Numbered from the stretch's first letter, positions 36,303 through 46,418 are shown. The stretch is 64,000 nucleotides of DNA from Salmonella bongori NCTC 12419 (GCF_000252995.1 NC_015761.1:4340001-4404000), one strand, 5' to 3'. Program-made: numbers and translations. Notes: generated by a model from the letters alone, not told the origin.

Positions 36303-36941
36303 AGAGCTAACGTATCATGGCAGGACGCAGGGGTAAAGCGGCTGACGCCTTGTCCGTGGACGACATTGCACCCTGTCACCGTAGAAGAGATTAATTAATC
36401 TGAAACGTGATTTTATCAATGGCCAGCAGAAAGGTCGTGGAGCGGAAGCGCGCATTTTTGATGTAAATCATTTATTATTGTGATAACCCTGAGTGAGATA
36501 AAAGCATTAAACATATTCACATGATAAATATATTCTATTGCAATGGTTGTTATGGATATTACAAAAGTCTAAAAAAGGTAGCGATGCAAAAAGGAATAAG
36601 AATTGTCTATATTCAGAACCTGTATAATTAAGTAATTTCTCAGGTAAAAATAAAAATGATGTTGATATTTCTTTTTTAATATGCTTCTTATAGCGGCTAT
36701 GGTTATTCAGAAAGTGATGTTCGAATGCCAGACGTAATAGATTTTACGTCAGTAGCGCTATTGTGAAATGGATTGATTATGGCAGAAGGCATTTAGCAAG
36801 AATTCAGTCACATCAGCTCGTTATGCGTTTAGCCTGTTATATAGGGATACCAACGAGATGACTGAAAAATGGAACGTTCTCTCATTGTTGGCGTTCTGTC
36901 CTTGTCAGCCTGCTTTGCCGCCTGATAATCACGGAGAGAGG
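36303..36941. other. AT-rich gap between trpS2 leader and hcp
   Basis: No convincing gene on either strand. It must hold the divergent trpS2 and hcp promoters. The middle (36420-36760) is strongly AT-rich, the kind of sequence often bound by H-NS. Confidence 0.5.
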
Positions 36942-37388
36942 ATGGACGCCATCTATTTAAAACTGGACGGTATTGAAGGCGAAAGCCAGACCCAGGGCTT
37001 CGAAAAACAAATAAAGCTTATTGCCTACAACCACATCCCGGCGAAACGAGAGCCCGGTGAGACGACAGAGACATATACTGGCGCGGTGACGCTGACCAAG
37101 CCTGTCGATGTCGCTACGCCTGAGCTCTATGAGTACTACCGTAACGGGAAGACCGTGAAAGAAGGCATACTGACGTTATGCCGTCGTGATAAGGGGGTAA
37201 TGCTGCCATTTATTATTTATACGCTCACCAATGTGCGAATTTCGCGCATGAGTAATCATGCCGATGCCGGAGAATGCGCCACGGAAACCGTGGATTTGGT
37301 TTATAGCCATATTCGCTGGGATATTCCTGCACTGGTGTCAAAAAGCAAAACACGGTCGCCCCTTCGACGACAGAAGTTGTGGCGATGA
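36942..37388 (+). CDS. Orphan Hcp-family type VI secretion tube protein
   Basis: The start MDAIYLKLDGIEGESQTQGF with GGAGAG upstream gives 148 residues. The Hcp fold is supported by the KPVDVATPELYEYYRNGKTV segment and later ISRMSNHADAGECATETVDL. Hcp hexamers stack to form the T6SS inner tube and carry effectors. No other T6SS gene is nearby, so it is an orphan. The C-terminal ALVSKSKTRSPLRRQKLWR is basic and unlike typical Hcp ends, possibly a frameshift. Confidence 0.8.
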   Translation: MDAIYLKLDGIEGESQTQGFEKQIKLIAYNHIPAKREPGETTETYTGAVTLTKPVDVATPELYEYYRNGKTVKEGILTLCRRDKGVMLPFIIYTLTNVRISRMSNHADAGECATETVDLVYSHIRWDIPALVSKSKTRSPLRRQKLWR

Positions 37389-37581
37389 GGCAAGCACACT
37401 GTGGAGAACCGCGTTTAGTGTAAGCGTCCCGTGTAACCAATCGATTGCTTAAAATCCCCCGGGTGTGTTCCTTGCAAACGTTATGATTTTTACGCATAGC
37501 CGCTAATAAAACGGCATTTTTTATAGGCACATCAAGTTGATAGTGTGTTTCTGACCTTGACGTAAATAGGCGGACAAAGCG

Positions 37582-38316
37582 ATGAAACACACCATTGGGA
37601 TACTGGGGGGGATGGGCCCCGCGGCCACGGCAGATATGCTGGAGAAATTTGTTGCACTGCGACATGCCAGTTGCGATCAACAGCACATCCCGCTCATTGT
37701 CAGCTCAATTCCGGATATTCCCGATCGTACAGCATGTTTATTATCCGGCGGACCTTCGCCATACCGGTACCTGGAGCGTTACCTGCATATGCTCGAAGAC
37801 GCTGGCGCTGAATGTATCGTCATCCCGTGTAACACCGCGCATTACTGGTTTGATGATTTACAGAACGTTGCGAAAGTGCGAATGATCAGTATCCTGGACG
37901 CCACTCTGGAAGCGATTCCGCGATCGGCGCGGCGCGTTGGGTTACTGGCGACCGATGCGACGCTGGCGACCGGGTTATACCAAAAGAAAACGCTGGCGCA
38001 TGGACTGACATTAATTCAGCCTGAAGGCGCGGGGCAAGAGAGGGTAATGCAGGCCATTTATGCGCTTAAACGCGGCGATAAGAGCGCAGCGCAAGCGCTA
38101 TTGCTGCCGCAAATCGATAGCCTTATCGTCCGCGGCGCTCAGGCGATCATTATGGGTTGCACTGAAATTCCGCTTATCGTGGCCGGACATGAAAGCGCGA
38201 TAGCGTGCCCGATAATTGATTCTACGGCGTCGCTGGTGCGGGCGGCGATTCGCTGGTATGAATCCTGGCCGGACACACGCTCCTCTTTACCCAGGGAACA
38301 GCGTCTTTCTGCCTGA
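37582..38316 (+). CDS. Aspartate/glutamate racemase family protein
   Basis: A 244-residue cofactor-independent racemase. The two catalytic cysteines are Cys83 in IPCNTAH and Cys193 in GCTEIP, the family positions. The start MKHTIGILGGMGPAATADML is typical of YgeA/RacX-type enzymes. Stop codons of this gene and hypT lie four bases apart, convergent. Salmonella carries such a gene at this locus; its in vivo substrate is not evident. Confidence 0.85.
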   Translation: MKHTIGILGGMGPAATADMLEKFVALRHASCDQQHIPLIVSSIPDIPDRTACLLSGGPSPYRYLERYLHMLEDAGAECIVIPCNTAHYWFDDLQNVAKVRMISILDATLEAIPRSARRVGLLATDATLATGLYQKKTLAHGLTLIQPEGAGQERVMQAIYALKRGDKSAAQALLLPQIDSLIVRGAQAIIMGCTEIPLIVAGHESAIACPIIDSTASLVRAAIRWYESWPDTRSSLPREQRLSA

Positions 38317-38320
38317 AAAT

Positions 38321-39229
38321 CTATAGCGCGGCCTGAAGTCCACGCAGGTTGCGCCAAAACGTTTCGGCTACCTGACTCATGCGGGTATTCATGCGATAGG
38401 CATAAGCCTGAATGGGAATAACCAGTTTGTCGGCATCAAGCACCATCAGGCGTCCGTCGATAATCTCCTGACGGATAGCATATTCAGGCAACCAGGCGAT
38501 CCCGCAGCCGTCCATCGCAACCTGTTTTAACAATTCACTCATCGAAGAGACGAAAAAGGTACTGAAACTCAGCTCGGGATGGCGAGTCAGAGTGCGATTT
38601 ATCAGCCGCCCCATATAGGAATTTGGGCTGTAATTGAGCAGCGGAAAATGCGGTTGCTCAAGCGTATAGCGCGGCGCGCCCCGGTCATTATTGGCGCAGA
38701 CGGGAAACAGTCGCGACTCAAACAGTCGGATATTATCAAACGGCGCTTGTTGCAGGTTTTCATCGTGATAAGAAAAGATAAAATCGCTTTGCCCCTCACG
38801 TAACATATCTACCGCCTGGTCGACATCTATCGCCTCAACGGCGTAGGTAAACTGCGTCGGCATCTGCTTAACGATGGTCGGTAGCAGACCGAGGGAGAGC
38901 GAGTGGGCGGCGGCAATCTTAATTTTACGCAGCGTATAATCGCTGCCGCCGCGCAGTTCAGTCAGATTACTTTCCAGCTGCTGTAATAGGTGGCGAACCT
39001 GGGAATGAAAGATTTTACCCTGTTCGGAAAGCTGTAGCGGCGAGACCTGCCGGTTAAACAGTTCCACACCCACGGCATGTTCCAGAGCGCGAATGCGGCG
39101 GCTAAAGGCGGGTTGCGATACGTTGCGGATAATGGCGGCCTGAGAAAAATTACGGCACTTTTCCAGCGTCAGAAAATCATACAGCCATTTTGTCTCAATA
39201 TTGTGCAAACCTGCTCCAGTGACATCCAT
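38321..39229 (-). CDS. hypT: LysR-family hypochlorite-responsive regulator HypT
   Basis: A 302-residue LysR-type regulator. The N-terminal helix-turn-helix is NFSQAAIIRNVSQPAFSRRI (about 28-47), followed by the two-lobed effector domain. The protein matches E. coli HypT (YjiE), which is activated by methionine oxidation under hypochlorite stress and controls methionine and iron genes. It lies beside iadA as in E. coli. Confidence 0.9.
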   Translation of the reverse strand: MDVTGAGLHNIETKWLYDFLTLEKCRNFSQAAIIRNVSQPAFSRRIRALEHAVGVELFNRQVSPLQLSEQGKIFHSQVRHLLQQLESNLTELRGGSDYTLRKIKIAAAHSLSLGLLPTIVKQMPTQFTYAVEAIDVDQAVDMLREGQSDFIFSYHDENLQQAPFDNIRLFESRLFPVCANNDRGAPRYTLEQPHFPLLNYSPNSYMGRLINRTLTRHPELSFSTFFVSSMSELLKQVAMDGCGIAWLPEYAIRQEIIDGRLMVLDADKLVIPIQAYAYRMNTRMSQVAETFWRNLRGLQAAL

Positions 39230-39348
39230 TTATCGTTATCCTGTCAGCCGTCCGAAGGGGCATTCTACGTCCATTCGGGCGGCTGACAACCGCTTCTCCC
39301 GTTCTCTTTCACAATGCTGTGACGAGACAGCCTGAAATTAACGGGGGA

Positions 39349-40521
39349 TCAGGTGGGCTCAAAGGTACCTTTCACGCAGGCCTTACCCTCACTGACCATG
39401 CATTTGCCGCGCGCATACACCTGCTCAATGCGTAAATCTGCAGTCAAAACGAGCAGGTCTGCATCATTTCCGGGGCGAATTTCGCCCTTTCCATCCAGAC
39501 TAAGGAATGCGGCTACGCTGGTCGTCAGCGGGCGCAGCGCGTCGGTCAGGCTGAAGCCGTAGTGGTTAACCAGCGTCTGTAACGTTTCAAGTAAACTTTC
39601 GAAGCCAGCAACGCCGATGCCCGTCAGATTACCCGCAGCGTCAAACAACGGCTGACTGCCGTTGCCATCGGAACTGAGCGTAACACGGGATAGGGGAACG
39701 CCGGCTTTCACCGCTCTGGCAATACCTTCCGCTGGCGCGACGGGGTCCGGAATACTACTGGTAATGTCGATCACGCCGCCTTTAAGTGCGAACGCCAGTG
39801 CCTGTTCGAAAAGAGACTCGCTACGGTTAACATGGGTAGGTAATAGTTTACCGATCGGCACGTCACTGTTTTCCAGGATGTCATACAGCGGCTGTAACCC
39901 TTTCTTGCTGCTGCCCATATGAAAAACGCTGACGCCGGGTTTACCGCCCAGCAGGCCGCCAACGCGTGATTCGGCGGCCATGCTGGCAAGCTGATAACCG
40001 TCAGGCGCGGCAGAACGATGGTCAGAGACCGCGCATTTCACACCGATGACGCGATCGATAAGCGCCACATCTTTTTCTACCGAACCGGTAATTGTCGGCG
40101 ACGGGACATGATAAGCCCCTGTTAGCATCCAGGCGGTGATCCCTTCCTCATTTAATGCTCGCGTTTTGGCAAGCAGCGAGGCGGGATGGCGGCTGACGGA
40201 GTCGGTACCCAGCAGGCCGATAACCGTTGTGATGCCGGCCTCCGTCAGACGACTCAGGACAACTTCCGGCGTTCGTGTCGTCGGTCCCGCTTCGCCGCCT
40301 CCGCCGATCAGATGAACGTGTTGGTCGATAAAACCCGGGCACAATATATAACCGCTAAGATTGATCACCGTACAGTCCGGTACGATATCGCCGGGAATGT
40401 CAGCGTCGACGGCAATAATTTTGCCATTCGCGAGCAGAACATCGCAGATGCCCCGGTCTTCTGGCGCAAACAGGTGCGCACCCTGTAACAAGGTAAACGC
40501 CGCGGCGGATAAATCAGGCAT
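39349..40521 (-). CDS. iadA: Isoaspartyl dipeptidase
   Basis: A 390-residue amidohydrolase that cleaves beta-aspartyl dipeptides from damaged proteins. The metal-binding HVHL motif is in CPGFIDQHVHLIGGGG (near residue 69), with later His in LLPTHVNRSE and Asp in SSDGNGSQ. Length and start equal E. coli IadA. It is the last gene of yjiH-yjiG-iadA, 12 bp after yjiG. Confidence 0.95.
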   Translation of the reverse strand: MPDLSAAAFTLLQGAHLFAPEDRGICDVLLANGKIIAVDADIPGDIVPDCTVINLSGYILCPGFIDQHVHLIGGGGEAGPTTRTPEVVLSRLTEAGITTVIGLLGTDSVSRHPASLLAKTRALNEEGITAWMLTGAYHVPSPTITGSVEKDVALIDRVIGVKCAVSDHRSAAPDGYQLASMAAESRVGGLLGGKPGVSVFHMGSSKKGLQPLYDILENSDVPIGKLLPTHVNRSESLFEQALAFALKGGVIDITSSIPDPVAPAEGIARAVKAGVPLSRVTLSSDGNGSQPLFDAAGNLTGIGVAGFESLLETLQTLVNHYGFSLTDALRPLTTSVAAFLSLDGKGEIRPGNDADLLVLTADLRIEQVYARGKCMVSEGKACVKGTFEPT

Positions 40522-40533
40522 GATAACTCCTTA

Positions 40534-40995
40534 TTAAACAATAAGCTGCATGACCCAGATCGACAGCAGCGCATTGATGGCGCAGACGGCGATAATATGG
40601 GGGTAATATTTGGCGTTGACTTCGGCAGTACCGAGGCAGCGACCGACATTCTGTACCGGGTTCCCCATCAGGTAAATGGCTGGCAGCAGCACGGTAACAT
40701 CATGGCCGCTCAGCGCGCCGGCGGTAGCCAGACTGGCGGCTACGCCAACTGCGCCGCCCATACTCATCAGCGACGCCAGAAGTACAGTGGCGGCTTCTCC
40801 TGGAAGCCCCCATAGCGCCATCACGGGCTGGCAGATATGGCCTACCCAGTCGAGCAGACCGGTAATTTTCAGCGCCTGAATAATGACAAACGCCATGACC
40901 ACGTTGGGTAACAGGTTGGTTGTGGCGATAGTAAAACCGCGACGCGCGCCATCGATAAACATATCCATGACATTTTTACGTACCTGAGTCGTCAT
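40534..40995 (-). CDS. yjiG: YjiG inner-membrane nucleoside-recognition (Gate) domain protein
   Basis: A 153-residue membrane protein in the SpmB-like half of the paired Spm/Gate-domain family. It has several apolar helices, with MSMGGAVGVAASLATAGALS in the middle. Its ATG overlaps the yjiH stop by four bases, so the pair is co-translated. Linkage to iadA suggests dipeptide or amino-acid handling; the substrate is unknown. Confidence 0.9.
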   Translation of the reverse strand: MTTQVRKNVMDMFIDGARRGFTIATTNLLPNVVMAFVIIQALKITGLLDWVGHICQPVMALWGLPGEAATVLLASLMSMGGAVGVAASLATAGALSGHDVTVLLPAIYLMGNPVQNVGRCLGTAEVNAKYYPHIIAVCAINALLSIWVMQLIV

Positions 40996-41663
40996 GATTG
41001 GGCTCCTTGCGCAGGGTGGCGGCGTTCTTCGAGGTTAATCCAGATGCGCAAAAGGTTTGCGCCGATAAATTTAAATATCAGAATGACAACCAACGGAATG
41101 ATGACTGACGTCCCCAGAAAGGCGAATACCGCGACGCCAGAGGAGAAATAGTTGGTGATGATAGCGCTGCCGCTGGTCTGCCAGGCGGCAAAAATCACTT
41201 TATCACGCTCGGTAATTTCACCTTCCTGCGCCAGCTCTTTCGTCATACCCGCTGCCGCGTCAGTATTTTGCAGATTGGCGATCAGCGCCAGCGAGCAGAT
41301 ACCGGGTATGCCAAGCAACGGTTTCAGGATCGGCGTCATCAATTGCTGTGCCGCCCGTAGACCGCCCAGCCCATCTGTGATCGCGATGATTCCCAATGAA
41401 AGAATAACCGACGGTGCCAGTTCTAACGCAAATAGAAAGCCGTCTTTGGCGCCGGCGCCGCCAGCGCCGCGAAAAGTTTGCGTACCGGTAACATGACCGA
41501 ATGAGCCGTTGAGTACGGTGAAGTCAAAAACGCGCCACCAGCCGTCACTTCCGGAAAACATGCCGGAAAAGAAAATAATAGTGAGGAAAAACGCCAGATA
41601 CCCCTTTATTCCGACTTTTTCCGTATCAAGCGGCATGGCCGCCGCGTCCACTTGTTGCGCCAT
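40992..41663 (-). CDS. yjiH: YjiH inner-membrane nucleoside-recognition (Gate) domain protein
   Basis: A 223-residue multi-pass protein, the SpmA-like partner of YjiG. Segments such as YLAFFLTIIFFSGMFSG and NYFSSGVAVFAFLGTSVIIP are membrane helices. It is the first gene of yjiH-yjiG-iadA. Confidence 0.9.
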   Translation of the reverse strand: MAQQVDAAAMPLDTEKVGIKGYLAFFLTIIFFSGMFSGSDGWWRVFDFTVLNGSFGHVTGTQTFRGAGGAGAKDGFLFALELAPSVILSLGIIAITDGLGGLRAAQQLMTPILKPLLGIPGICSLALIANLQNTDAAAGMTKELAQEGEITERDKVIFAAWQTSGSAIITNYFSSGVAVFAFLGTSVIIPLVVILIFKFIGANLLRIWINLEERRHPAQGAQS

Positions 41664-41891
41664 AGCGATCCCCGAATTGTTTTGATGGTGTGTTGGTTGT
41701 AGCCACAGGCCAAAAAGCCCGAAACAGAAAGACCTTATCAGTCATATGGGTAATGACAAAATGCAAGTATGTATCGTGCTATGCGTTTCGTGCATAGCAG
41801 CGCAAAATATCGTCATCTGCGCATTTGCCGTAGCCGTGAGGGAGTCGCTGATGGTACAGACGAAGTGAAAAGCGAAAGGAGACAGACATTG

Positions 41892-41930
41892 ATGCAGATT
41901 TGCGCCAGCCTCAGGAAAAAAGGCGACTAA
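41892..41930 (+). CDS. Possible 12-residue peptide ORF
   Basis: ATG at 41892 behind AAAGGAGA (10-base spacing; an in-frame TTG is three bases nearer) encodes MQICASLRKKGD. It is followed within 60 bases by a terminator-like hairpin. It might be a leader or small-protein gene; nothing downstream on this strand is obviously controlled. Confidence 0.3.
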   Translation: MQICASLRKKGD

Positions 41931-41961
41931 TTTGATTTTAATCAATATTACTCACTACATT

Positions 41962-41988
41962 AACCTCGCTAAAAAAAGAGGTTTTTTT
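41962..41988 (+). terminator. Orphan rho-independent terminator
   Basis: AACCTC and GAGGTT pair around an A-rich loop, followed by seven T residues. There is no annotated plus-strand gene upstream, so it may end a small transcript starting in the yjiH upstream gap. Confidence 0.5.
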
Positions 41989-42357
41989 AATCGCAATTTT
42001 ACCTTTTAACGATGGTTTTCACATCTGACGTTGTATTTTACGCTCGGTCCGTGGCCACGAACTTATCACGTCGCACCGTAAAATCGTACGTTCAGGTGAT
42101 CAAAAAACCACGCATTGAATTAGTTTCGCTCCGTAATTTATTGATATAATTAATAGTAAATGAAATTGAGTCGGAGGAAATATATAAAATAATATTCAGA
42201 TTGATAACGCCAAAAACCATAAAGTAATAATGGGTATTAATGGTGTCTTAATATGAAATAACGCTTTGCGTATTTTTTATTAAAACAGGGCGGCATCACG
42301 CCGCGAATAGCATTAAAGATATCACCCACTGCTGATAACGCGTGTTTAATAAGCTGC

Positions 42358-43542
42358 TTATTCGCGAATCACAATCCGTTTTTGTTTTACCTGCTGCGCG
42401 GCGCTGATCAGGGCGGCAAAAAAGAGCGCTGCGGCGCCGTAAAGCGTGGCGTTGATCATGGCTGGCGCGCCATTGCCTGACAGACTGGCGGCGAGTGGGC
42501 CAAGAATTTGTCCGAGGCCATACATTAGCGTAACCAGGCCTAACAGATTGATATTACCTGGTGCGCTGAGCTGCCGGGCCAGCGGCATCACCAGCGAGGT
42601 TGTTCCCATAAACGTGGCGCCAAAACCAATACTGCTGAGTATCAACAGCAACAACGAGCCGCTGGCAAGAGACAGCAGTACACAGGCGCTCTGTATCAAC
42701 AAATTTGCGGTCAGGCATGGCAGGACGCCCCAGCGTTTTGCCGCCCACAGCCAGCCGAAGCAGCCGGGAATAATCGCCAGGCCGACCAACGACCAAAGGT
42801 GCGCTGTGAGTAGCGGCGAACCCGCGCTTTTCGCCATCAGGGGCAAATAGGTAGCGACAATGATGTAGCCGAATCCGGCAAAACCGTAGAGTAGCGCCAG
42901 TTGCCACCATGACATCGGCTGATTTTCGATTTTTGCCAGGGGCGCAGGCGGCAGCGCATGAGCGCGGGGCGGAATCAACGTTGCCACGATTAACAGCAGT
43001 ATACCGGAGAGCGCGCTCGCCCCCAGCCATAGCGAATGGGCCGAAAGCCCATAACGTAAACCACTAATGACATATTCGTTGCCCAATACAATCCCGGCTC
43101 CGACGCCGGAAAAGAGCGAGGCGATCACAAACGGATGTCGGGTGTGATGTAATACAATCATCGACCCGAAAATCATCATTCCGGCGCTCGCGATGCCTGC
43201 CAGAAAGCGCACTAATATGATGACTACGGGCTGGGTAAATATTGCCATGGCCAGAATAAGGATAGCGGTTGTGATTGCAGAGGCCAGCAGCATGGGGCGT
43301 ACGCGTGAGGGGAGGTGAAAAACGCCGAAGGAAAACAGTAAGCTTCCGGCCAGGTATCCTGCATAATTCGCGCTGGCAATCCACGAGAGTTGATTAAACG
43401 TTAGCTGGTTTTCCGCCAGCATTACCGGCAACATGGGGGTGTACAAAAAGCGCCCAATTCCCATTCCAAGCGTCAATACCATCATACCGAAAAGCGCCGT
43501 AAAAAGTGGATGACGAGGTGGAGTGCTTTGATCATGAACCAT
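42358..43542 (-). CDS. yjiJ: MFS transporter YjiJ
   Basis: A 394-residue YbfB/YjiJ-family major facilitator with about twelve membrane helices. The start MVHDQSTPPRHPLFTALFGM and the first-helix GMGIGRFLYTPMLP are typical of the family. Substrate unknown. In E. coli yjiK, yjiL and yjiM follow; here yjiN comes next. Confidence 0.9.
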   Translation of the reverse strand: MVHDQSTPPRHPLFTALFGMMVLTLGMGIGRFLYTPMLPVMLAENQLTFNQLSWIASANYAGYLAGSLLFSFGVFHLPSRVRPMLLASAITTAILILAMAIFTQPVVIILVRFLAGIASAGMMIFGSMIVLHHTRHPFVIASLFSGVGAGIVLGNEYVISGLRYGLSAHSLWLGASALSGILLLIVATLIPPRAHALPPAPLAKIENQPMSWWQLALLYGFAGFGYIIVATYLPLMAKSAGSPLLTAHLWSLVGLAIIPGCFGWLWAAKRWGVLPCLTANLLIQSACVLLSLASGSLLLLILSSIGFGATFMGTTSLVMPLARQLSAPGNINLLGLVTLMYGLGQILGPLAASLSGNGAPAMINATLYGAAALFFAALISAAQQVKQKRIVIRE

Positions 43543-43760
43543 GGTTTTCTCTCTGCTAAAGTAAGGCAGGAAGCCGGATTATTGTTGTAAATGATAATGA
43601 AAAGTAAAATTAATGTTTAAGCTTTGCAAGAAGAGAAAGTGAAGCGTGCAGAGCGAATAACGGATTGAGAAGAGACGCATCCGGGGTAATGGCATTAAAT
43701 GGATGCTTCTCGCGTGCGGGATTTGGCGGTTAATCTGAACGAGAATTGCGCCTTCCCTCT

Positions 43761-45032
43761 TTAAATACTGAGCAGGGTGGGTAGTTGTGACAGCAAATAT
43801 AACGCCAGCCCAATCGCGCCGCCGACCAGCGTGCCGTTCACACGGATAAACTGCAAATCTTTACCGATATTAAGCTCAATCTGCTGCGACATATCGCGCG
43901 CATCCCAGCCTTTTACGGTATCGCTGATATGACGGGTCAGGAAAGCAGCGAATTCCGGCGCGACCCGGTGCGCGGCCTGTTCCAGATGACCGTTAAGCGA
44001 TGCGCGTAACGCATCGTCGGCGATTAGCGTCTCGCCAAACCATTGTCCGGCATGAGCGATGCGTTGCTTCACCTTCGAGTCTTCGGCGTTGATATCTGTC
44101 TTTAACCACTGGCGTAGATCCGCCCAGATCTCGCCAAGATAACGGTTAAACGCCTCATCTTCTTTCAGGTAACTTTTAATGTTTTCTGCCCGGGCGGCCA
44201 TGTCCGGATCATGTTTAAGTTTATCGATCAGCTTATACGTGGCGCGATCGAAAGCATGGCGGATCTGGTGCGTGCGGTCATGACTGATATCATCCAGCAG
44301 AGAATTGACCGCGTCGGAGACCAGTTCAGCGCTGTGTTCTCCCAACCATTCGGTCGGTAGTATTTTGGCTTTCAGAGGATGCTCGGTTTCCAGCCAGCGT
44401 ACGATCTGCCTGGCGATAAACGTCCGGGAACTTTCACGTTGTAACAGAGTAATGAGCTGGGCGATTAGCGTATCAAGCAACACCTGGTGACGATCGTTTT
44501 TGGTCATACTTTCCAGCATCAGGGCACTGGTGCCGGAAAGATCCACTTTATCGATCGCTTTATGCACTGCTCGTTTGAGCAGCCGCTGAATACGGGCGTC
44601 GTCAGTCAGTTCGAGAAAGCCGCTCATAATTTGCAGCAGATGCTGCCCAACCCGGCTGGCGTTGTCCGGCTGGCTGAACCAGTTTCCGATCAGTAGTGCA
44701 GGTTCATGACGGCGGATCAGCGCGATCAGCGACTGTGTATCAAGGAACTTCTCCTGTACGAATTGCCCAAGATTTTCGCCGATTCGATCTTTATTACGGG
44801 GAATAATCGCTGTATGTCTGGAAATAAACGGAATAGGAATACGGCGAAATAAGGCCACCACGGCAAACCAGTCCGCCAACGCACCAACCATCGCCGCCTC
44901 GGCAATGGCTTTTACGCCCAGCACCCAAAAATTGGGCGGCAGGAAAAGTGTGGTCACAAACGTCGCGGCAGCTATCAGCAACAGTGAGAGCGCCAGTCGT
45001 TTGGCGCGTTTGAGTTCAGTGATTTTATTCAT
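43761..45032 (-). CDS. yjiN: DUF445 inner-membrane protein YjiN
   Basis: A 423-residue protein with N-terminal membrane helices (LALSLLLIAAATFVTTLFLP; AIAEAAMVGALADWFAVVAL) and one C-terminal membrane helix (LVGGAIGLALYLLSQLP). Between them lies a long helical soluble region. DUF445 is of unknown function. Confidence 0.9.
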   Translation of the reverse strand: MNKITELKRAKRLALSLLLIAAATFVTTLFLPPNFWVLGVKAIAEAAMVGALADWFAVVALFRRIPIPFISRHTAIIPRNKDRIGENLGQFVQEKFLDTQSLIALIRRHEPALLIGNWFSQPDNASRVGQHLLQIMSGFLELTDDARIQRLLKRAVHKAIDKVDLSGTSALMLESMTKNDRHQVLLDTLIAQLITLLQRESSRTFIARQIVRWLETEHPLKAKILPTEWLGEHSAELVSDAVNSLLDDISHDRTHQIRHAFDRATYKLIDKLKHDPDMAARAENIKSYLKEDEAFNRYLGEIWADLRQWLKTDINAEDSKVKQRIAHAGQWFGETLIADDALRASLNGHLEQAAHRVAPEFAAFLTRHISDTVKGWDARDMSQQIELNIGKDLQFIRVNGTLVGGAIGLALYLLSQLPTLLSI

Positions 45033-45085
45033 AGCGTTAAGGATAGAGCCAGACGGGAAGATCGTGCAAAAAACATCATATTATT

Positions 45086-45172
45086 GTAAGCCGGATAAGC
45101 ATCATGAACCGCCCCTCAGAAGTGAGACGGGGTCCAACATTTGGCGCGAGGTTCATCCGCGCTATCCGGCTC
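45086..45172. repeat. REP-like palindrome between yjiN and mdtM
   Basis: GTAAGCCGGATAAGCATCAT at the left pairs with ATCCGCGCTATCCGGCTC at the right around a central GTGAGACGGGG region; the arms are diverged REP units. Confidence 0.65.
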
Positions 45173-45176
45173 ATTT

Positions 45177-46418
45177 CTATTTCTCGGTGGCCAGCTCTGC
45201 CGCCTCATGCTGACGTACGCGCTTTAATAATTTTGCCAGGGTAAAGACCACAATGATACCAGCAACGGCGGCCAGCAGGTGAAAGGGCACTCTCCCGCCG
45301 TGAAACCACAGCCAGCGACCGATTTCGACCGACACTGCCATCACCGTCAGAATCACCATGTTCAGCGAGGCTGAAACGGTACCTTTTGGCAAATTGTTGG
45401 TGAAAAGCGTGAAGCGAAACAGCGTCGGAAAAATCATCCCAATGCCGAACGCGTACAGGCTGGTCCCCAGCACAGACCAAAGCCAGACGTGCGGTAGCAG
45501 CAGATTACCAAGGATTAATGTCGCCAGCCCGCTTAACTGGATTGGAACGGCGCGCCAGATAAAGCGCGGGCAGGTCGGATCTTTTACCAGGCGCACCACC
45601 ATCATATTGGCCACGATCACCGCGCCGAATACGGGCACCTGCGCCCAGGCGAATTGCGACGTACTCATCCCCCCGGCATCGATCAGGATCACTGGCGACA
45701 CCGCTACCCAGCTCATCATTGGGATGTAACTCAACGACAGCGTCGCTGCCCCGGTGAGAAAAACCGGGTTGCGAAACACATGACGGAAATCGCGCAGGAC
45801 GCTCACCACGCTGAATGGCGCGGCGCCGCGTTGCACCGTTTCCGGCATCGCCAGCAGCAGGCCGCACAGCGCCAGTAGCCCCATCACTGCAATAATGCCG
45901 AACAGCACCTTCCAGTGAACGAAGTGCATCAATGCGGCGCCGGAGAGCGGGCCGATAACCGGGGCGACCAGTACAATGGAAGTAATAATCGCCATCAGCT
46001 TAATGGCTTTGGTTTGACCGAAGGCCTCCTGCACCGTGACATAGCCGACCGTCGCGATAAAGCAAATGCTGGTCCCCTGTACAAAGCGGGCAACCAGAAA
46101 CTGCGTCATTGAGGTCGTCAACAGCGTTGCCGCGCAGGCAAGCGTAAAAATTAACGCGCCTGCAATCAGCACTGGCCGGCGGCCAATCCGGTCAGATAGC
46201 GGCCCGAGAAGCCATTGTAACGCCATTCCGCCCGCCAGATAGAGACTGACCGAGGCCGGCGCAAGGCTGACGTCAGCATTAAAATCGCGCACGACGTTAA
46301 TGATGCCTGGCTGAATCAGATCCGTCGTCAGATAGGCGGCAAAATCGTACAAAATCAGCGCCATCGGGAAAAATAACGTTGTAGCGCGTTGTGAGAAAAA
46401 CTGAAGAATCCGTTGCAT
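45177..46418 (-). CDS. mdtM: Multidrug/bile salt MFS efflux transporter MdtM
   Basis: A 413-residue DHA1-family antiporter, close to E. coli MdtM (YjiO, 410 aa). The motif A loop GPLSDRIGRRPVLIAG lies between helices 2 and 3, and the motif C region is in helix 5 (VLVAPVIGPLSGAALM). It exports quaternary ammonium compounds, chloramphenicol and bile salts and can aid alkaline pH homeostasis. Confidence 0.92.
   Translation of the reverse strand: MQRILQFFSQRATTLFFPMALILYDFAAYLTTDLIQPGIINVVRDFNADVSLAPASVSLYLAGGMALQWLLGPLSDRIGRRPVLIAGALIFTLACAATLLTTSMTQFLVARFVQGTSICFIATVGYVTVQEAFGQTKAIKLMAIITSIVLVAPVIGPLSGAALMHFVHWKVLFGIIAVMGLLALCGLLLAMPETVQRGAAPFSVVSVLRDFRHVFRNPVFLTGAATLSLSYIPMMSWVAVSPVILIDAGGMSTSQFAWAQVPVFGAVIVANMMVVRLVKDPTCPRFIWRAVPIQLSGLATLILGNLLLPHVWLWSVLGTSLYAFGIGMIFPTLFRFTLFTNNLPKGTVSASLNMVILTVMAVSVEIGRWLWFHGGRVPFHLLAAVAGIIVVFTLAKLLKRVRQHEAAELATEK

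Larger units (their letters stand above)
41664..42357. other. Long gap upstream of yjiH, with small ORF and terminator-like hairpin
   Basis: The 694-bp gap has no large gene. In E. coli kptA lies here; no trace of it is seen. Visible items are a TGCTATGC/GCATAGCA hairpin near 41780, a 12-codon ORF, a hairpin with T-run at 41962-41988 and a GCGGC/GCCGC hairpin at 42290-42304. Confidence 0.5.
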
